A stretch of DNA of 64,000 bases from PALSA-693 sp963702305 (GCA_963702305.1 CAVPBX010000003.1:1-64000); one strand, 5' to 3'; shown: positions 51,682-64,000, counted from the stretch's first letter. Notes: generated from the sequence alone by a model not told the origin. Made by a program: numbers and translations.

Positions 51682-52962
51682 CTAGGGCCCAAACCTGACG
51701 AACTGCTCGCGGCCCGGGCCGACGCCGACCAACTTGATCGGCACCCCGACCTGGTCGGCCAGGAAGTGCACGTAGTCCTTGGCGGCGGCCGGCAGGTGAT
51801 GCAGCTCCGTGGCGGCCGAGGTGTCGACTCCCCACCCCGGCAGATCCTCGTAGATCGGGGTGGCCTTGTGCAGCACCGTCTGGTGGTACGGCAGGTATTC
51901 GTAGCGTTGCCCGTCACACTCGTACGCCACGCAGACGCGCAAGGTCTCGAAGGTGTCCAGGACGTCCAGCTTGGTGAGCGCCACCTCGCTGAGGGAGTTG
52001 AGGCGGGCGGCCTGGCGCAGCATGACCGCATCGAACCAGCCGGTCCGGCGCCGCCGGCCGGTGTTCGTCCCGAACTCGTGGCCCCGTTCGACGAGCACCG
52101 CGCCCAGTTCGTCGGTGAGCTCGGTGACAAACGGACCGGACCCCACCCGGGTGACGTAGGCCTTGGCGATCCCGATCACCGAGGTGATGTCGCGGGGACC
52201 GATCCCGGCCCCCACGCAGGCGCCGCCCGCCACCGGGTTGGAGGAGGTGACAAACGGGTACGTGCCGTGGTCCAGATCCAGGAAGGTGGCCTGCGCCCCC
52301 TCGAGCAGGACGTGCCCGCCCTCTTCGAGGGTTTCGTGGACGATCCCGACCGCGTCGCCGATGAGCGGGGCCAGAGCGGGGGCGTACTCGTCGAGGTACC
52401 GGGACGCGATGTCGTCGGCAGACAGCGGCAGCCGGTTGTAGATCTTGGCCAAGACCAGGTTCTTCTCCTTGAGGACCACGTCGAGTTTCTCGCGGAAGAT
52501 CTTGGCGTCGAGGAGGTCCTGGACCCGGATCCCCACCCGGGCGGCCTTGTCCGCGTAGGCCGGACCGATGCCCCGCTTGGTGGTACCCAGCTTGTTGCGG
52601 CCCAGGTGCCGTTCGGTGAGGGCGTCGATCTCCTGGTGGTACGGCATGATCAGGTGGGCGTTGCCCGACACCCGGAGCCGGCTGCAGTCGACGCCGCCCG
52701 CGGTGAGCTTGTCCATCTCCGCCAGCAGCACCCCAGGGTCGACCACCACGCCGTTGCCGATCACCGGCGTGATGTGGTCGTAGAGGATCCCGCTGGGCAG
52801 CAACTGCAGGGCGAAGGTCTCGCCGTCGACCACGATGGTGTGCCCGGCGTTGTGGCCGCCCTGGTAGCGCACCACCACTTGCATTTCCTTGGCGAGCAGG
52901 TCGGTGAGCTTGCCTTTGCCCTCGTCGCCCCACTGGGTCCCGACTACGACGGTCGCGCTCAT
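51682..52962 (-). CDS. purA: Adenylosuccinate synthetase
   Basis: The first step from IMP to AMP, GTP-dependent. The 426-residue product has TVVVGTQWGDEGKGKLTDLL (P-loop with catalytic Asp), VVRYQGGHNAGHTIVVDGET, NKLGTTKRGIGPAYADKAAR, LLEGAQATFLDLDHGTYPFV and TNTGRRRRTGWFDAVMLRQA. It is the first gene of the minus-strand block purA-purD-purE-purC-purS-purQ, so a promoter is expected at 52963-53083. Confidence 0.95.
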   Translation of the reverse strand: MSATVVVGTQWGDEGKGKLTDLLAKEMQVVVRYQGGHNAGHTIVVDGETFALQLLPSGILYDHITPVIGNGVVVDPGVLLAEMDKLTAGGVDCSRLRVSGNAHLIMPYHQEIDALTERHLGRNKLGTTKRGIGPAYADKAARVGIRVQDLLDAKIFREKLDVVLKEKNLVLAKIYNRLPLSADDIASRYLDEYAPALAPLIGDAVGIVHETLEEGGHVLLEGAQATFLDLDHGTYPFVTSSNPVAGGACVGAGIGPRDITSVIGIAKAYVTRVGSGPFVTELTDELGAVLVERGHEFGTNTGRRRRTGWFDAVMLRQAARLNSLSEVALTKLDVLDTFETLRVCVAYECDGQRYEYLPYHQTVLHKATPIYEDLPGWGVDTSAATELHHLPAAAKDYVHFLADQVGVPIKLVGVGPGREQFVRFGP

Positions 52963-53083
52963 CGGTCCCGTCCTGCCGGCTCGCTCACCGGATCAGCATA
53001 GTGGCGACCTCGGCCGAGCCGGATATCCCGGCGAGCTCGCTATCCCCGGTCGCCGGATGGCGGACCGCTAGCTTGACCCCCAA

Positions 53084-53455
53084 GTGGCCACGCCCGTCGA
53101 GCACTGGAAGGACGAGCCCGAGGATCAGGACTTCCCCGCGGCCGAATCCTATCTGTCGTTGTTGATGGAGCCGGTCGCCGCCAAGAAACTCGTCAAGGAC
53201 CTCCGCCGCGTCGGCGGCGTCGCCCACTACCACGCCAAGGACATCCTGCGGGCCAGCGACCTGGCCCTGCTGCCGCCCGACAATGTGCACGTCGCGGGCG
53301 ATCTGACCAAGGTGAAAGCCGGCAAGAAGCTGTCGCCGGTGCTGCTCGTCCGCGGTGAACCCCTCGTGGTCGCCGACGGCTACCACCGGGTGTGCGCCAG
53401 CTACCACCTCGACGAGAACGCCGACATTCCGTGCCGCATCGTGTCGCGGACCTGA
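53084..53455 (+). CDS. Hypothetical protein with ParB/Srx-like segment
   Basis: GTG at 53084 opens 123 codons: DFPAAESYLSLLMEPVAAKK, LVKDLRRVGGVAHYHAKDIL and PVLLVRGEPLVVADGYHRVC followed by ASYHLDENADIPCRIV. The DGYHRVCASY segment recalls the GERRxxA box of ParB/sulfiredoxin folds, where a nucleotide binds. Similar stand-alone proteins are widespread and uncharacterised. It is divergent from purA. Confidence 0.6.
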   Translation: MATPVEHWKDEPEDQDFPAAESYLSLLMEPVAAKKLVKDLRRVGGVAHYHAKDILRASDLALLPPDNVHVAGDLTKVKAGKKLSPVLLVRGEPLVVADGYHRVCASYHLDENADIPCRIVSRT

Positions 53456-53461
53456 GGGCGC

Positions 53462-53944
53462 GTGTCCAGCACCGACCTGGCCCTGCTGGCCCGCGTCGCC
53501 ACCGGCTTCGCCCTCGCCTACATCTTCGGCTTCGAACGCCAGCTGCGGGGGTCGCCGGCCGGGGACCGGACCTTCGCGTTGGTCGGGGCGGGGGCGGCAG
53601 CCGTCACCGCGGTCGCGGCCCGATCGTCGCCCCAGGCCATCGCCGGGGTGGTGACCGGGGTGGGCTTCATCGGCGGGGCCGTCGTCCTGCACCGGGAGGG
53701 TGGGATGATCAGCGGCGTAACGACCGCGGCGACCATCTTCGCGGCCGCCGCCATCGGCCTGGTGGTGGGCTTCGGGCACCTGCTGCTCGGCGCCATCACC
53801 ACGGCCGGCCTGCTGCTCACCTTGGAATTGCCGCACATCCCGTTCCTGCGCCGCTTCGACGCCCGTAACTTCAGCGCCCGGTTCGAGAACGATCCCAACC
53901 CGTTGGCGCCCCCAGCCCCGCCGCCGGACCAGACCGACCGGTAG
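53462..53944 (+). CDS. MgtC/SapB-family membrane protein
   Basis: A 160-residue protein with four or five hydrophobic segments: ATGFALAYIFGFERQLRGSP then AGDRTFALVGAGAAAVTAVA, and VVTGVGFIGGAVVLHREGGM then ISGVTTAATIFAAAAIGLVV. The FGFERQ, GDRTFALVG and GVGFIGGAV..G..GVTTAA motifs define MgtC family proteins, which modulate Mg2+ starvation and ATP synthase in pathogens. The start is GTG at 53462, 6 nt after the upstream stop. Confidence 0.82.
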   Translation: MSSTDLALLARVATGFALAYIFGFERQLRGSPAGDRTFALVGAGAAAVTAVAARSSPQAIAGVVTGVGFIGGAVVLHREGGMISGVTTAATIFAAAAIGLVVGFGHLLLGAITTAGLLLTLELPHIPFLRRFDARNFSARFENDPNPLAPPAPPPDQTDR

Positions 53945-53959
53945 CACCCGGCCCCGCGA

Positions 53960-56521
<2,562 letters not shown>

Positions 56522-56561
56522 GACGAGCTACTTTCTCTCTACGAGTGAGGGTAATAGAAAA

Positions 56562-56582
56562 CTTGATAATCAGTATATCAAC
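56562..56582 (-). promoter_or_regulatory. HAIR-like HspR operator variant upstream of clpB
   Basis: CTTGATA, seven bases, TATCAAC: the inner TTGATA/TATCAA arms are perfect inverted repeats with the same 7-bp spacer as the HspR box CTTGAGT-N7-ACTCAAG, but GAGT/ACTC is changed to GATA/TATC. It is the AT-rich core of the clpB-hspR gap and sits 41 nt before the clpB start. Confidence 0.55.
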
Positions 56583-56609
56583 TCTGCGCGGTGACGGCCG
56601 GCGGTGCCG

Positions 56610-57002
56610 TCACCTGCGGGGGCCGGGCAGCCACCGGGCCGGGGAATTTTTCACCGGCACCAGCTCCCGGCGGTATTGGCGGTGCGTCCGTTCGACGTCC
56701 GCCGCGGCCTGGCGGCGGGCCGCCTCCAGCTCGGCTTGCAGCCGGGCCACCTCGCCTTCCAGCTCGATCACCCGGCGCACCCCCTCCAGGTTGAGGCCGG
56801 CGGTGGTCAGGTCCTGGATCCGGCGCAGCTGGGCGATGTCCCGCTCGCTGTACCGACGGCTGCCGCCCACCGTACGGGCCGGGTCCAGCAGGCCCTTGCG
56901 CTCGTAGATGCGCAGCGTCTGCGGGTGGACGCCCGCCAGCTCGGCGGCCACCGAGATGACGTAGACCGCGCGTGTCGTCGGGCCGGTCGGACGGTCGATC
57001 AT
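56610..57002 (-). CDS. hspR: Heat-shock repressor HspR (MerR family)
   Basis: A 130-residue MerR-type repressor that binds HAIR boxes with DnaK as co-repressor. VYVISVAAELAGVHPQTLRI then YERKGLLDPARTVGGSRRYS is the winged helix, and NLEGVRRVIELEGEVARLQA the dimerisation coiled coil. ATG at 57002 overlaps the dnaJ stop (ATGA). It is the last gene of the dnaK operon, as in Streptomyces, giving autoregulation. Confidence 0.92.
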   Translation of the reverse strand: MIDRPTGPTTRAVYVISVAAELAGVHPQTLRIYERKGLLDPARTVGGSRRYSERDIAQLRRIQDLTTAGLNLEGVRRVIELEGEVARLQAELEAARRQAAADVERTHRQYRRELVPVKNSPARWLPGPRR

Positions 57003-58138
57003 CGTCCACCCCATCGGTCTGATCGGAGCGCCTCACCGTCGATGAGCGAACCGAGGGTCTCGACGGACTCCCGAACCTCCTCGCTCAGCTGTTCGGGCAC
57101 GGCCACCTCGATGGTGGCCAGGAGATCGCCGACCCCTGACGAGGCGGGGACGCCCCGGCCCCGGACCCGCAGCGTCCGGCCGGACTTGCTGCCGGGCGGC
57201 ACCTTGACCGTGACCGGACCGTCGAGGGTCGGCACGCTCACGTTGGCGCCCAGGGCGGCTTCGGGGAAGCTCACCGGCACGGTGACGGTGAGGTCCTTGC
57301 CCCGGCGCCCGAACACCGGATGGCGGTCGGTGTGGACGACCACGTAGAGGTCGCCGGGTGCGGCACCGCCGCGTCCCGCGCCGCCCCGTCCTTTGACCCG
57401 GATGCGCTGGCCATCTTCGACGCCGGCTGGGATCCGGACCTTGACCTGGCGGGCCCGGTGCTCGACGCCCAGGCCGTGGCAGGTCGGGCAGGGGTGCTCG
57501 ACGCGCATGCCGGTGCCGGCGCAGGCCTGGCACGGCTGGCTGAACGAGAAGAGGCCCTGGTTGTCGTTGATGACGCCCTGCCCGCCGCACACCGGGCACA
57601 CCACCGGGGCGGTGCCGGGCGCGGCGCCAGTGCCCGCGCAGGTGTGGCAGACCGCTTCGGAGGTGACGTTGACGGTGGTGGTGATGCCGTTGACCGCGTC
57701 GAGGAACGACAGGTGCAGGCTGGTCTCCAGGTCCTGCCCCCGCTGGGCGCCCATGGTCGTGCCGGCCCGGGTCCCCCCGGCCCGGCCGGCGCGCCCGCCC
57801 CGGCCGAAGATGTTGCCCAGCAGGTCGCCGAGGTCGTCGACCCGGAAGCCGCCGGTGAAGCCACCGGGGCTGGGCCGGCCGCCCGCGCCGGCGAAGGGGT
57901 TCCCGGCGGGCCCCAACCGGCGCACGTCGTCGTACTCCTTGCGGCGCGCTTCGTCACCGAGCACGTCGTAGGCGGCGGAGATCTCCTTGAACCGGTCCTC
58001 GGAACCGGGGTTGGCGTCGGGGTGGTACTGCTTGGCGAGCTTCCGGTAGGCCCGGGCGATCTCCTTGTCAGTAGCGGTGTCGGACACCCCCAACACCTTG
58101 TAGTAGTCCTTTTCGAACCACTCACGCTGGGGTGCCAT
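56999..58138 (-). CDS. dnaJ: Chaperone DnaJ
   Basis: A 379-residue type I J-protein. The J domain has KDYYKVLGVSDTATDKEIAR and YRKLAKQYHPDANPGSEDRF with the HPD tripeptide. A Gly/Phe-rich region follows. The zinc domain has four CxxCxGxG repeats: CHTCAGTG, CPVCGGQG, CQACAGTG and CPTCHGLG. The C-terminal substrate domain has DLYVVVHTDRHPVFGRRGKD. It stimulates DnaK ATPase and lies 6 nt after grpE. Confidence 0.94.
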   Translation of the reverse strand: MAPQREWFEKDYYKVLGVSDTATDKEIARAYRKLAKQYHPDANPGSEDRFKEISAAYDVLGDEARRKEYDDVRRLGPAGNPFAGAGGRPSPGGFTGGFRVDDLGDLLGNIFGRGGRAGRAGGTRAGTTMGAQRGQDLETSLHLSFLDAVNGITTTVNVTSEAVCHTCAGTGAAPGTAPVVCPVCGGQGVINDNQGLFSFSQPCQACAGTGMRVEHPCPTCHGLGVEHRARQVKVRIPAGVEDGQRIRVKGRGGAGRGGAAPGDLYVVVHTDRHPVFGRRGKDLTVTVPVSFPEAALGANVSVPTLDGPVTVKVPPGSKSGRTLRVRGRGVPASSGVGDLLATIEVAVPEQLSEEVRESVETLGSLIDGEALRSDRWGGR

Positions 58139-58144
58139 GACCGG

Positions 58145-58779
58145 TCACCCCCTCACTTTGACCATCGCCGGGCGCAGGACCCTTCCCTTCCACCGGTAGC
58201 CGGCGCGCAGCACCTCGGCGACCTCGGGGCCGCCGTCGGTGTCGTCGGGCTCGTGGGCGACGGCGTCGTGCAACGTCGGGTCGAACGGGCCGCCGCTGGG
58301 GTCGATGCGCTCCAGGCCTTCTCGCTCGAGCACGGAGGAGAGGGCGCCCATCACCTGCTTGACGTCCTCACCCCCGCCGTGGGCCAAGGCCAGATCGGCG
58401 GTGTCGAGCACCGGTAACAGCTTGTCCACCAGCAGTTCGGCGGCTCGCTCGAGATGGTCGGTCTGTTGTTTGATCATGCGCTTCTTGTAGTTTTCGAAAT
58501 CCGCCTGAAGGCGGATGAGGGCGTCGCGATACTCGTCCCGCTCGCGTGTCCGCTCCGCGAGGGGATCGACTTCTGGCGCCACCTCGGGTTCGTCGGAATC
58601 CGCCGGCGCCGCCGCCGGTGCCGGCGCCTCGGCGGACGCCGGGGCCGTTACCGCCGACTCGGCGTCCGGCTCCGGCGCCGCGTCAGCTCCCCGGGGCTCC
58701 GGTCCCGGGCCACCCGATCGCTCCTGGCTTTCGCCGGGGCGATCGGGGGCGTCGTCACCGGAGCCCGATGACGTCGACG

Positions 58780-58783
<4 letters not shown>
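58145..58783 (-). CDS. grpE: Nucleotide exchange factor GrpE
   Basis: A 212-residue co-chaperone with an acidic, Ala/Pro-rich N-terminal 80 residues. The long helix is ERTRERDEYRDALIRLQADF then ENYKKRMIKQQTDHLERAAE, and the C-terminal beta domain is PTLHDAVAHEPDDTDGGPEV then AEVLRAGYRWKGRVLRPAMV. It releases ADP from DnaK. The ATG at 58783 overlaps the dnaK stop. Confidence 0.93.
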
Positions 58784-60657
<1,874 letters not shown>

Positions 60658-60684
60658 GGAATTGCCTCCGTGAGTGCTAGACGA

Positions 60685-60733
60685 TCAGTGAACTGACACC
60701 ATGATAGCCAAACTTGAGTGCCATTGACTCAAG
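60685..60733 (-). promoter_or_regulatory. dnaK promoter region with perfect HAIR (HspR) operator
   Basis: CTTGAGT (60713-60719), spacer GCCATTG, ACTCAAG (60727-60733) is an exact match to the actinobacterial HAIR consensus CTTGAGT-N7-ACTCAAG. Read on the minus strand, the distal arm contains TTGAGT, a possible -35, with TATCAT nearby as a possible -10. A second small palindrome, TCAGTGAACTGA (60685-60696), lies between it and the start codon. HspR from the same operon should bind here and be relieved by heat shock. Confidence 0.85.
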
Positions 60734-60818
60734 AATCCTAGGTGATGAGGGCGGCGTTGTCACGTCGGGGTGCCTTCAAAACGGCGGCCCGGCCGCGGCG
60801 TGGTTGATCCGCTGCCGT

Positions 60819-60891
60819 GGTGCGATTTGTATCTGTGGTGCACCTATGTGCATCTCATAGACATAAGTGCACCATCGATACAAATCGCACC
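60819..60891. repeat. 73-nt long inverted repeat
   Basis: GGTGCGATTTGTATC (60819-60833) is exactly complementary to GATACAAATCGCACC (60877-60891). After a 3-nt mismatch, GGTGCACCTATG (60837-60848) pairs with CATAAGTGCACC (60862-60873) at 11 of 12 positions. The core is AT-richer than the GC-rich flanks. It lies between the end of the repeat-protein gene and the dnaK promoter. No T-tract follows, so a simple terminator is not favoured. It could be a mobile palindromic unit or a double operator. Confidence 0.7.
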
Positions 60892-60985
60892 AGGCGCGGG
60901 CTGGGTCAGCTGGGGAGGAACCGGGAGGCCAGGCCCCCGCCCGGCCCCCGCCCGGCCCCCGCCGGCGACCCCCGGCCCCGGGCGC

Positions 60986-62479
60986 TCAGTCCGCGGTGGC
61001 CATGGTGACGATCGGCTGCACCAACGGCGTGCCGCCCTCGGAGCCCTCGAAGGGCACCCCGAAGGTGAAGACACCGCCGTCAGCGGCCGCCATCCGGTAT
61101 CCACCATGGGCCGCCGAGGCGCTGACGATCGGCGCGACCAGACGGATGTTGCCGGTGCTGCCGAGGAAGGGCGCGCCCCCGAAGGTGAAGACCCCCCCGT
61201 CGCGGGCGAACAGCCAGTAGCCCTTCCCATTCGGGGTGGCCGCCCCGGTCACCACCGGCTGGTTGAGCCGGGTGTTGCCGAGCGAACCCCGGAAGTGAGC
61301 GTCGCCGAAGGCAAACACGCCACCGTCGGCGGCGATCAGGATGTAGCCGCCACCGTCGGCGGAAGCGAAGCCGCCCACGATGGGCTGGGCGAGTCGCAGG
61401 TTGCCCAGCGATCCGTGGAAGGCGGCCTTCCCGAAGCTGAACACCCCACCGTCCCGGGCGAACAGCCAGTAGCCGTCACCCTGGGGCCGCGCCGCCATGG
61501 CCACGATCGGCTGGGCCAGCCGCAGGTTCCCGAGCGAGCCGTGGAACCCGGCCCCCCCGAACGCGAACACCCCGCCGTCGCCGGCCGCCAGCCAGTAGCC
61601 CTTCCCGCCCTGCACCCCGGCCGCGGCCACGATGGGCTGGACCAGGTGCACGTTGCCGAGCGATCCGAAGAAGCGGGCGTTGCCCTCGGTGAAGACGCCA
61701 CCGTCGCCGGCGAACAGCCAGTACCCCTGGGTGTCGTCGTACGGGTTCACGGTGGGCAGGGGTGGCGCCTCGGGCGCGATGTCAGAGTCCTGGAAGGTGC
61801 CGTTCTGGTCACCGGGGACGGCGTCGTAGGCCAACCCCGCGAACCAGCTCAACGTGCGGATGGCCCCGAAGCACGACGAGGGCATGCTGACCGAATACAC
61901 CGGGTGGGTGGCTTGGCCCAGGTTGGCGCCCAACCCGGGGCACGCCAGCGGCCCGAAGTGCAGGCCGCCCTGGTTGTCGACGGTCACGGTGAGGGCCGCC
62001 ACGTGGGTGGCGCCGTTGGCCGGGAATGAGGTGATGCCGGTGAGGGTGCGGGCACCGGGGCGGCCAAACACGAACAGGAAGAAGGTGTTGGGGTTCTGCC
62101 AGCCGGGGTCCACCGTCGGATCGGTGTACTGCTTCGGTGTCAGCGTCAGCCGCAGGGTGCTGGGCGAGTAGGAGGCCGACGTCCCGGTGACCGCGGCGCG
62201 CGGCTCGGCGACGGGGGTGCCGTTGATGTCGGTGGGGTTGCCGGGCTGGGTGACCGCCGCGGTGTTGGCGGCGTGCACGGTGCCGGACGCCCGCACGCCG
62301 GACGCCGGCGAACTGAACGCCCCCGCCATGGCCGCCACGTGCTGCGACCAGGCGGCCCCGCCTGGCCCGCTGCTCGTCGCCGCCGGGCCGGCGCTCTGCG
62401 CCCCCGCTGAAGGCACACCAAAACCTGCCACCAGCGCCAATGCGGCGACCGCCGCGAAAGGTGATCGAAGCCGTCGCAT
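60986..62479 (-). CDS. Secreted protein with six GYWL..DGGVF..FG repeats
   Basis: The 497-residue precursor has a signal peptide, SPFAAVAALALVAGFGVPSA, and an N-terminal domain of about 220 residues with SASYSPSTLRLTLTPKQYTD and THPVYSVSMPSSCFGAIRTL. Six roughly 42-residue repeats follow, of the form GYWLxAxDGGVFxFGxAxFx then GSLGNxRLxQPIVxxA, as in KGYWLAAGDGGVFAFGGAGF. The repeats probably form a beta-propeller outside the cell. This repeat type is frequent in Acidimicrobiia proteins, often beside hydrolase or adhesion domains. The ligand is unknown. ATG at 62479 starts the signal peptide; longer in-frame sequence is antisense to gpmA. Confidence 0.85.
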   Translation of the reverse strand: MRRLRSPFAAVAALALVAGFGVPSAGAQSAGPAATSSGPGGAAWSQHVAAMAGAFSSPASGVRASGTVHAANTAAVTQPGNPTDINGTPVAEPRAAVTGTSASYSPSTLRLTLTPKQYTDPTVDPGWQNPNTFFLFVFGRPGARTLTGITSFPANGATHVAALTVTVDNQGGLHFGPLACPGLGANLGQATHPVYSVSMPSSCFGAIRTLSWFAGLAYDAVPGDQNGTFQDSDIAPEAPPLPTVNPYDDTQGYWLFAGDGGVFTEGNARFFGSLGNVHLVQPIVAAAGVQGGKGYWLAAGDGGVFAFGGAGFHGSLGNLRLAQPIVAMAARPQGDGYWLFARDGGVFSFGKAAFHGSLGNLRLAQPIVGGFASADGGGYILIAADGGVFAFGDAHFRGSLGNTRLNQPVVTGAATPNGKGYWLFARDGGVFTFGGAPFLGSTGNIRLVAPIVSASAAHGGYRMAAADGGVFTFGVPFEGSEGGTPLVQPIVTMATAD

Positions 62480-62566
62480 GTTTACCCCCGCCGTTGATTT
62501 GTGCGGTGAGTGTAGGCGCGCCCGCCCGGCGGCACAACGGTTTACCCGCCAGTAGGCTCCGTCGCC

Positions 62567-63310
62567 GTGGGGACCCTCGTGCTCCTTCGCCATGGCCAGA
62601 GCCAGTGGAACCTCGAGAACCGCTTCACCGGTTGGTGGGACGTGGATCTGTCCGCGCAAGGTGAAAAGGAGGCCCGCTCGGCCGGCACCCTCCTCACCAA
62701 CGAGGGGATCGCCGTGGACGTGGCCCACACCTCGGTGCTGACCCGAGCCGTCAGGACCCTCAACCTGGCGCTGGAGGAGATGGGCCGGCTGTGGATTCCG
62801 GTGCGGCGCCACTGGCGACTCAACGAGCGCCACTACGGCGCCCTCACCGGGCTCGACAAGGCGGAGACCAAGGCCCGGTTCGGGCCGGAGCAGTTTCTGG
62901 CCTGGCGGCGCAGCTACGACACGCCCCCACCGCCGATGCCCGCCGGGGACGAGTTCGACGTGCGGGGCGACCCGCGCTACGCCGGGCTCGCCCCCGACGT
63001 GGTCCCGGCCACGGAGTGCCTGGCCGATGTGGTCGTCCGGCTGCTGCCCTACTGGCAGGACGCCATCGCGCCCGACCTCCTCGCCGGCCACACCGTGCTG
63101 GTCGCGGCCCACGGCAACAGCTTGCGCGCCCTCGTCAAGCACCTCAACGGCATCTCCGACGCCGCCATCACCGGGCTGGAGATCCCTACCGGCGTCCCGA
63201 TCGTGTACCAGCTCAACGCCGAGTTGGCGGTGATCAGCGAGCGGGCACTCGGCGACCCCGAGGCCATCGCCGCGGCCGCCGACGCGGTGCGCCACCAGGG
63301 CGACCGCTGA
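62567..63310 (+). CDS. gpmA: 2,3-bisphosphoglycerate-dependent phosphoglycerate mutase
   Basis: A glycolytic enzyme that interconverts 3- and 2-phosphoglycerate through a phosphohistidine. The 247-residue product starts at GTG: TLVLLRHGQSQWNLENRFTG with the catalytic His in RHG, TSVLTRAVRTLNLALEEMGR, HWRLNERHYGALTGLDKAET with Glu and Arg, and VLVAAHGNSLRALVKHLNGI with the second His. All active-site residues are present. It is divergent from the secreted repeat protein gene. Confidence 0.94.
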   Translation: MGTLVLLRHGQSQWNLENRFTGWWDVDLSAQGEKEARSAGTLLTNEGIAVDVAHTSVLTRAVRTLNLALEEMGRLWIPVRRHWRLNERHYGALTGLDKAETKARFGPEQFLAWRRSYDTPPPPMPAGDEFDVRGDPRYAGLAPDVVPATECLADVVVRLLPYWQDAIAPDLLAGHTVLVAAHGNSLRALVKHLNGISDAAITGLEIPTGVPIVYQLNAELAVISERALGDPEAIAAAADAVRHQGDR

Positions 63311-63387
63311 CGGTTGGCGGATTGGCAGATTGGCGGCGCAACCGGTGTGCCGTCCCGGGCCGCCGGCACCGAACGTAGGCTCACTCG

Positions 63388-64000
63388 ATGAGTGCTGAGC
63401 CCGTGGGTGGTGGGCCGATGGGTAGTGGACCGCCGTCGCTTCGGGCCACCCGGCTGGCCCTCCTCGACGACCGGGGGTTGACCGGCAGCCGGTGGTGCCG
63501 CCGCTACGCCGGCGCCGCGGACGCCTGGCTGCAGACCGTGTTCCTCCAGGCCACCGGCGGCGACGACAAGGGCGTGGCCCTGTTGGCTGTCGGCGGGTAC
63601 GGGCGCCGGGAGATGGCCCCCGGCAGCGACTTGGACCTGCTGCTGGTCTACGACCGGAAAGGTCGCATCAAGGCGGTGGCGGACGCCATCTGGTATCCGG
63701 TGTGGGACACCGGCATCCACCTCGACCACAGCGTGCGCACCCCCAAGGAGGTGCGCGCCGCCATGGACGGCGACATCAAGGTGGCACTCGGACTGCTCGA
63801 CGCCCGGCGGGTCGCCGGTGACGAGCGGCTGGCCGACTCGGTGTTGGCCCGTGCTCGCGAACAGTGGAAGACCCGGGCGAGCAGGTGGCTGCCGGCTGTC
63901 GACGAGGTCACCCGCCAGCGCCATGCCCGTTTCGGTGACCTGGCGTTCCTGCTCGAGCCGGACCTCAAGGAGACCCGGGGCGGCCAACGGGATCTGCACC
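63388..64000 (+). CDS. glnD: [Protein-PII] uridylyltransferase, N-terminal part
   Basis: The bifunctional nitrogen sensor that uridylylates PII proteins when glutamine is low. The 204 visible codons contain AVGGYGRREMAPGSDLDLLL, the nucleotidyltransferase motif with catalytic Asp pair (near residue 82), then WYPVWDTGIHLDHSVRTPKE and RFGDLAFLLEPDLKETRGGQ followed by RDLH, as in GlnD. The HD and ACT domains lie beyond the window end. ATG at 63388 gives an N-terminus shorter than that of E. coli GlnD, as usual in Actinobacteria. Confidence 0.85.
   Translation, partial: MSAEPVGGGPMGSGPPSLRATRLALLDDRGLTGSRWCRRYAGAADAWLQTVFLQATGGDDKGVALLAVGGYGRREMAPGSDLDLLLVYDRKGRIKAVADAIWYPVWDTGIHLDHSVRTPKEVRAAMDGDIKVALGLLDARRVAGDERLADSVLARAREQWKTRASRWLPAVDEVTRQRHARFGDLAFLLEPDLKETRGGQRDLH

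Noticed and set aside
50623..53001. 792-codon plus-strand open frame
   Set aside because: It is antisense to purD and purA and rich in residues typical of reversed GC-rich codons; no domain is visible.

Overview
The window reads as a GC-rich actinobacterial chromosome, most likely from the class Acidimicrobiia or a close relative. The clues are an HspR/HAIR-controlled dnaK-grpE-dnaJ-hspR-clpB cluster, a BldC-type regulator, small PurL with separate PurS and PurQ, F420-type PPOX and VOC enzymes, and a secreted protein built from GYWL..DGGVF..FG repeats of the kind seen in Acidimicrobiia. The taxonomic call is inference; no rRNA gene is present.

Region 1 (1-6.7 kb): a DUF4340 remnant runs into an arginine deiminase operon (arcA, arcB, arcC) whose last gene is a P-type cation ATPase. 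Stop and start codons of consecutive genes overlap or abut, so arginine-derived ATP and an ion pump appear to be co-expressed. From 1 to about 4.8 kb the frames are broken by many single-base indels, mostly in short homopolymers, while catalytic motifs remain intact. That pattern suggests consensus error or very recent decay.

Region 2 (6.8-22.5 kb): an accessory stress and amide metabolism region. The minus strand carries acetamidase/formamidase, a small Cys/His membrane protein, a STAS protein and a large LuxR-type ATPase regulator in one coupled run, then a second STAS protein, a tiny membrane peptide and a VOC protein. A 36-nt imperfect palindrome separates it from a plus-strand run: VOC, universal stress protein, pyruvate oxidase, membrane protein, SDR, peroxiredoxin, SDR. 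Then come a CatC-like/VOC fusion, an orphan group II intron 3' end, a PPOX protein and a Cys-rich hypothetical. Several genes here carry one or two frameshifts.

Region 3 (22.8-27.6 kb): mobile DNA. It holds an intact IS110-family element with a structured upstream noncoding region, a VOC gene, an intact IS3-family element with terminal inverted repeats, a TIR-domain gene, a tRNA 3'-end remnant and a strong hairpin. This looks like an island edge; beyond it the genes are essentially free of frameshifts.

Region 4 (27.6-42.5 kb): an EmrB/QacA-type MFS pump, a small HTH protein with two 17-bp palindromes over its promoter, a PRC-barrel protein, an SDR, a class III adenylate cyclase, an acyl-CoA dehydrogenase, the transsulfuration pair (cystathionine beta-synthase and a Cys/Met metabolism PLP enzyme), a zinc-ribbon membrane-anchored protein, serA, two lipoproteins, argJ and bldC.

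Region 5 (42.6-53 kb): purine biosynthesis on the minus strand: purM, purF, purL, (hypothetical), purQ, purS, purC, purE, purD, purA, with tight overlaps in two blocks. It is followed by a ParB/Srx-like hypothetical and an MgtC-family protein.

Region 6 (53.9-64 kb): clpB, hspR, dnaJ, grpE and dnaK on the minus strand. A perfect HAIR operator precedes dnaK and a divergent HAIR-like site precedes clpB. A 73-nt palindrome, the secreted repeat protein, gpmA and the start of glnD complete the window.
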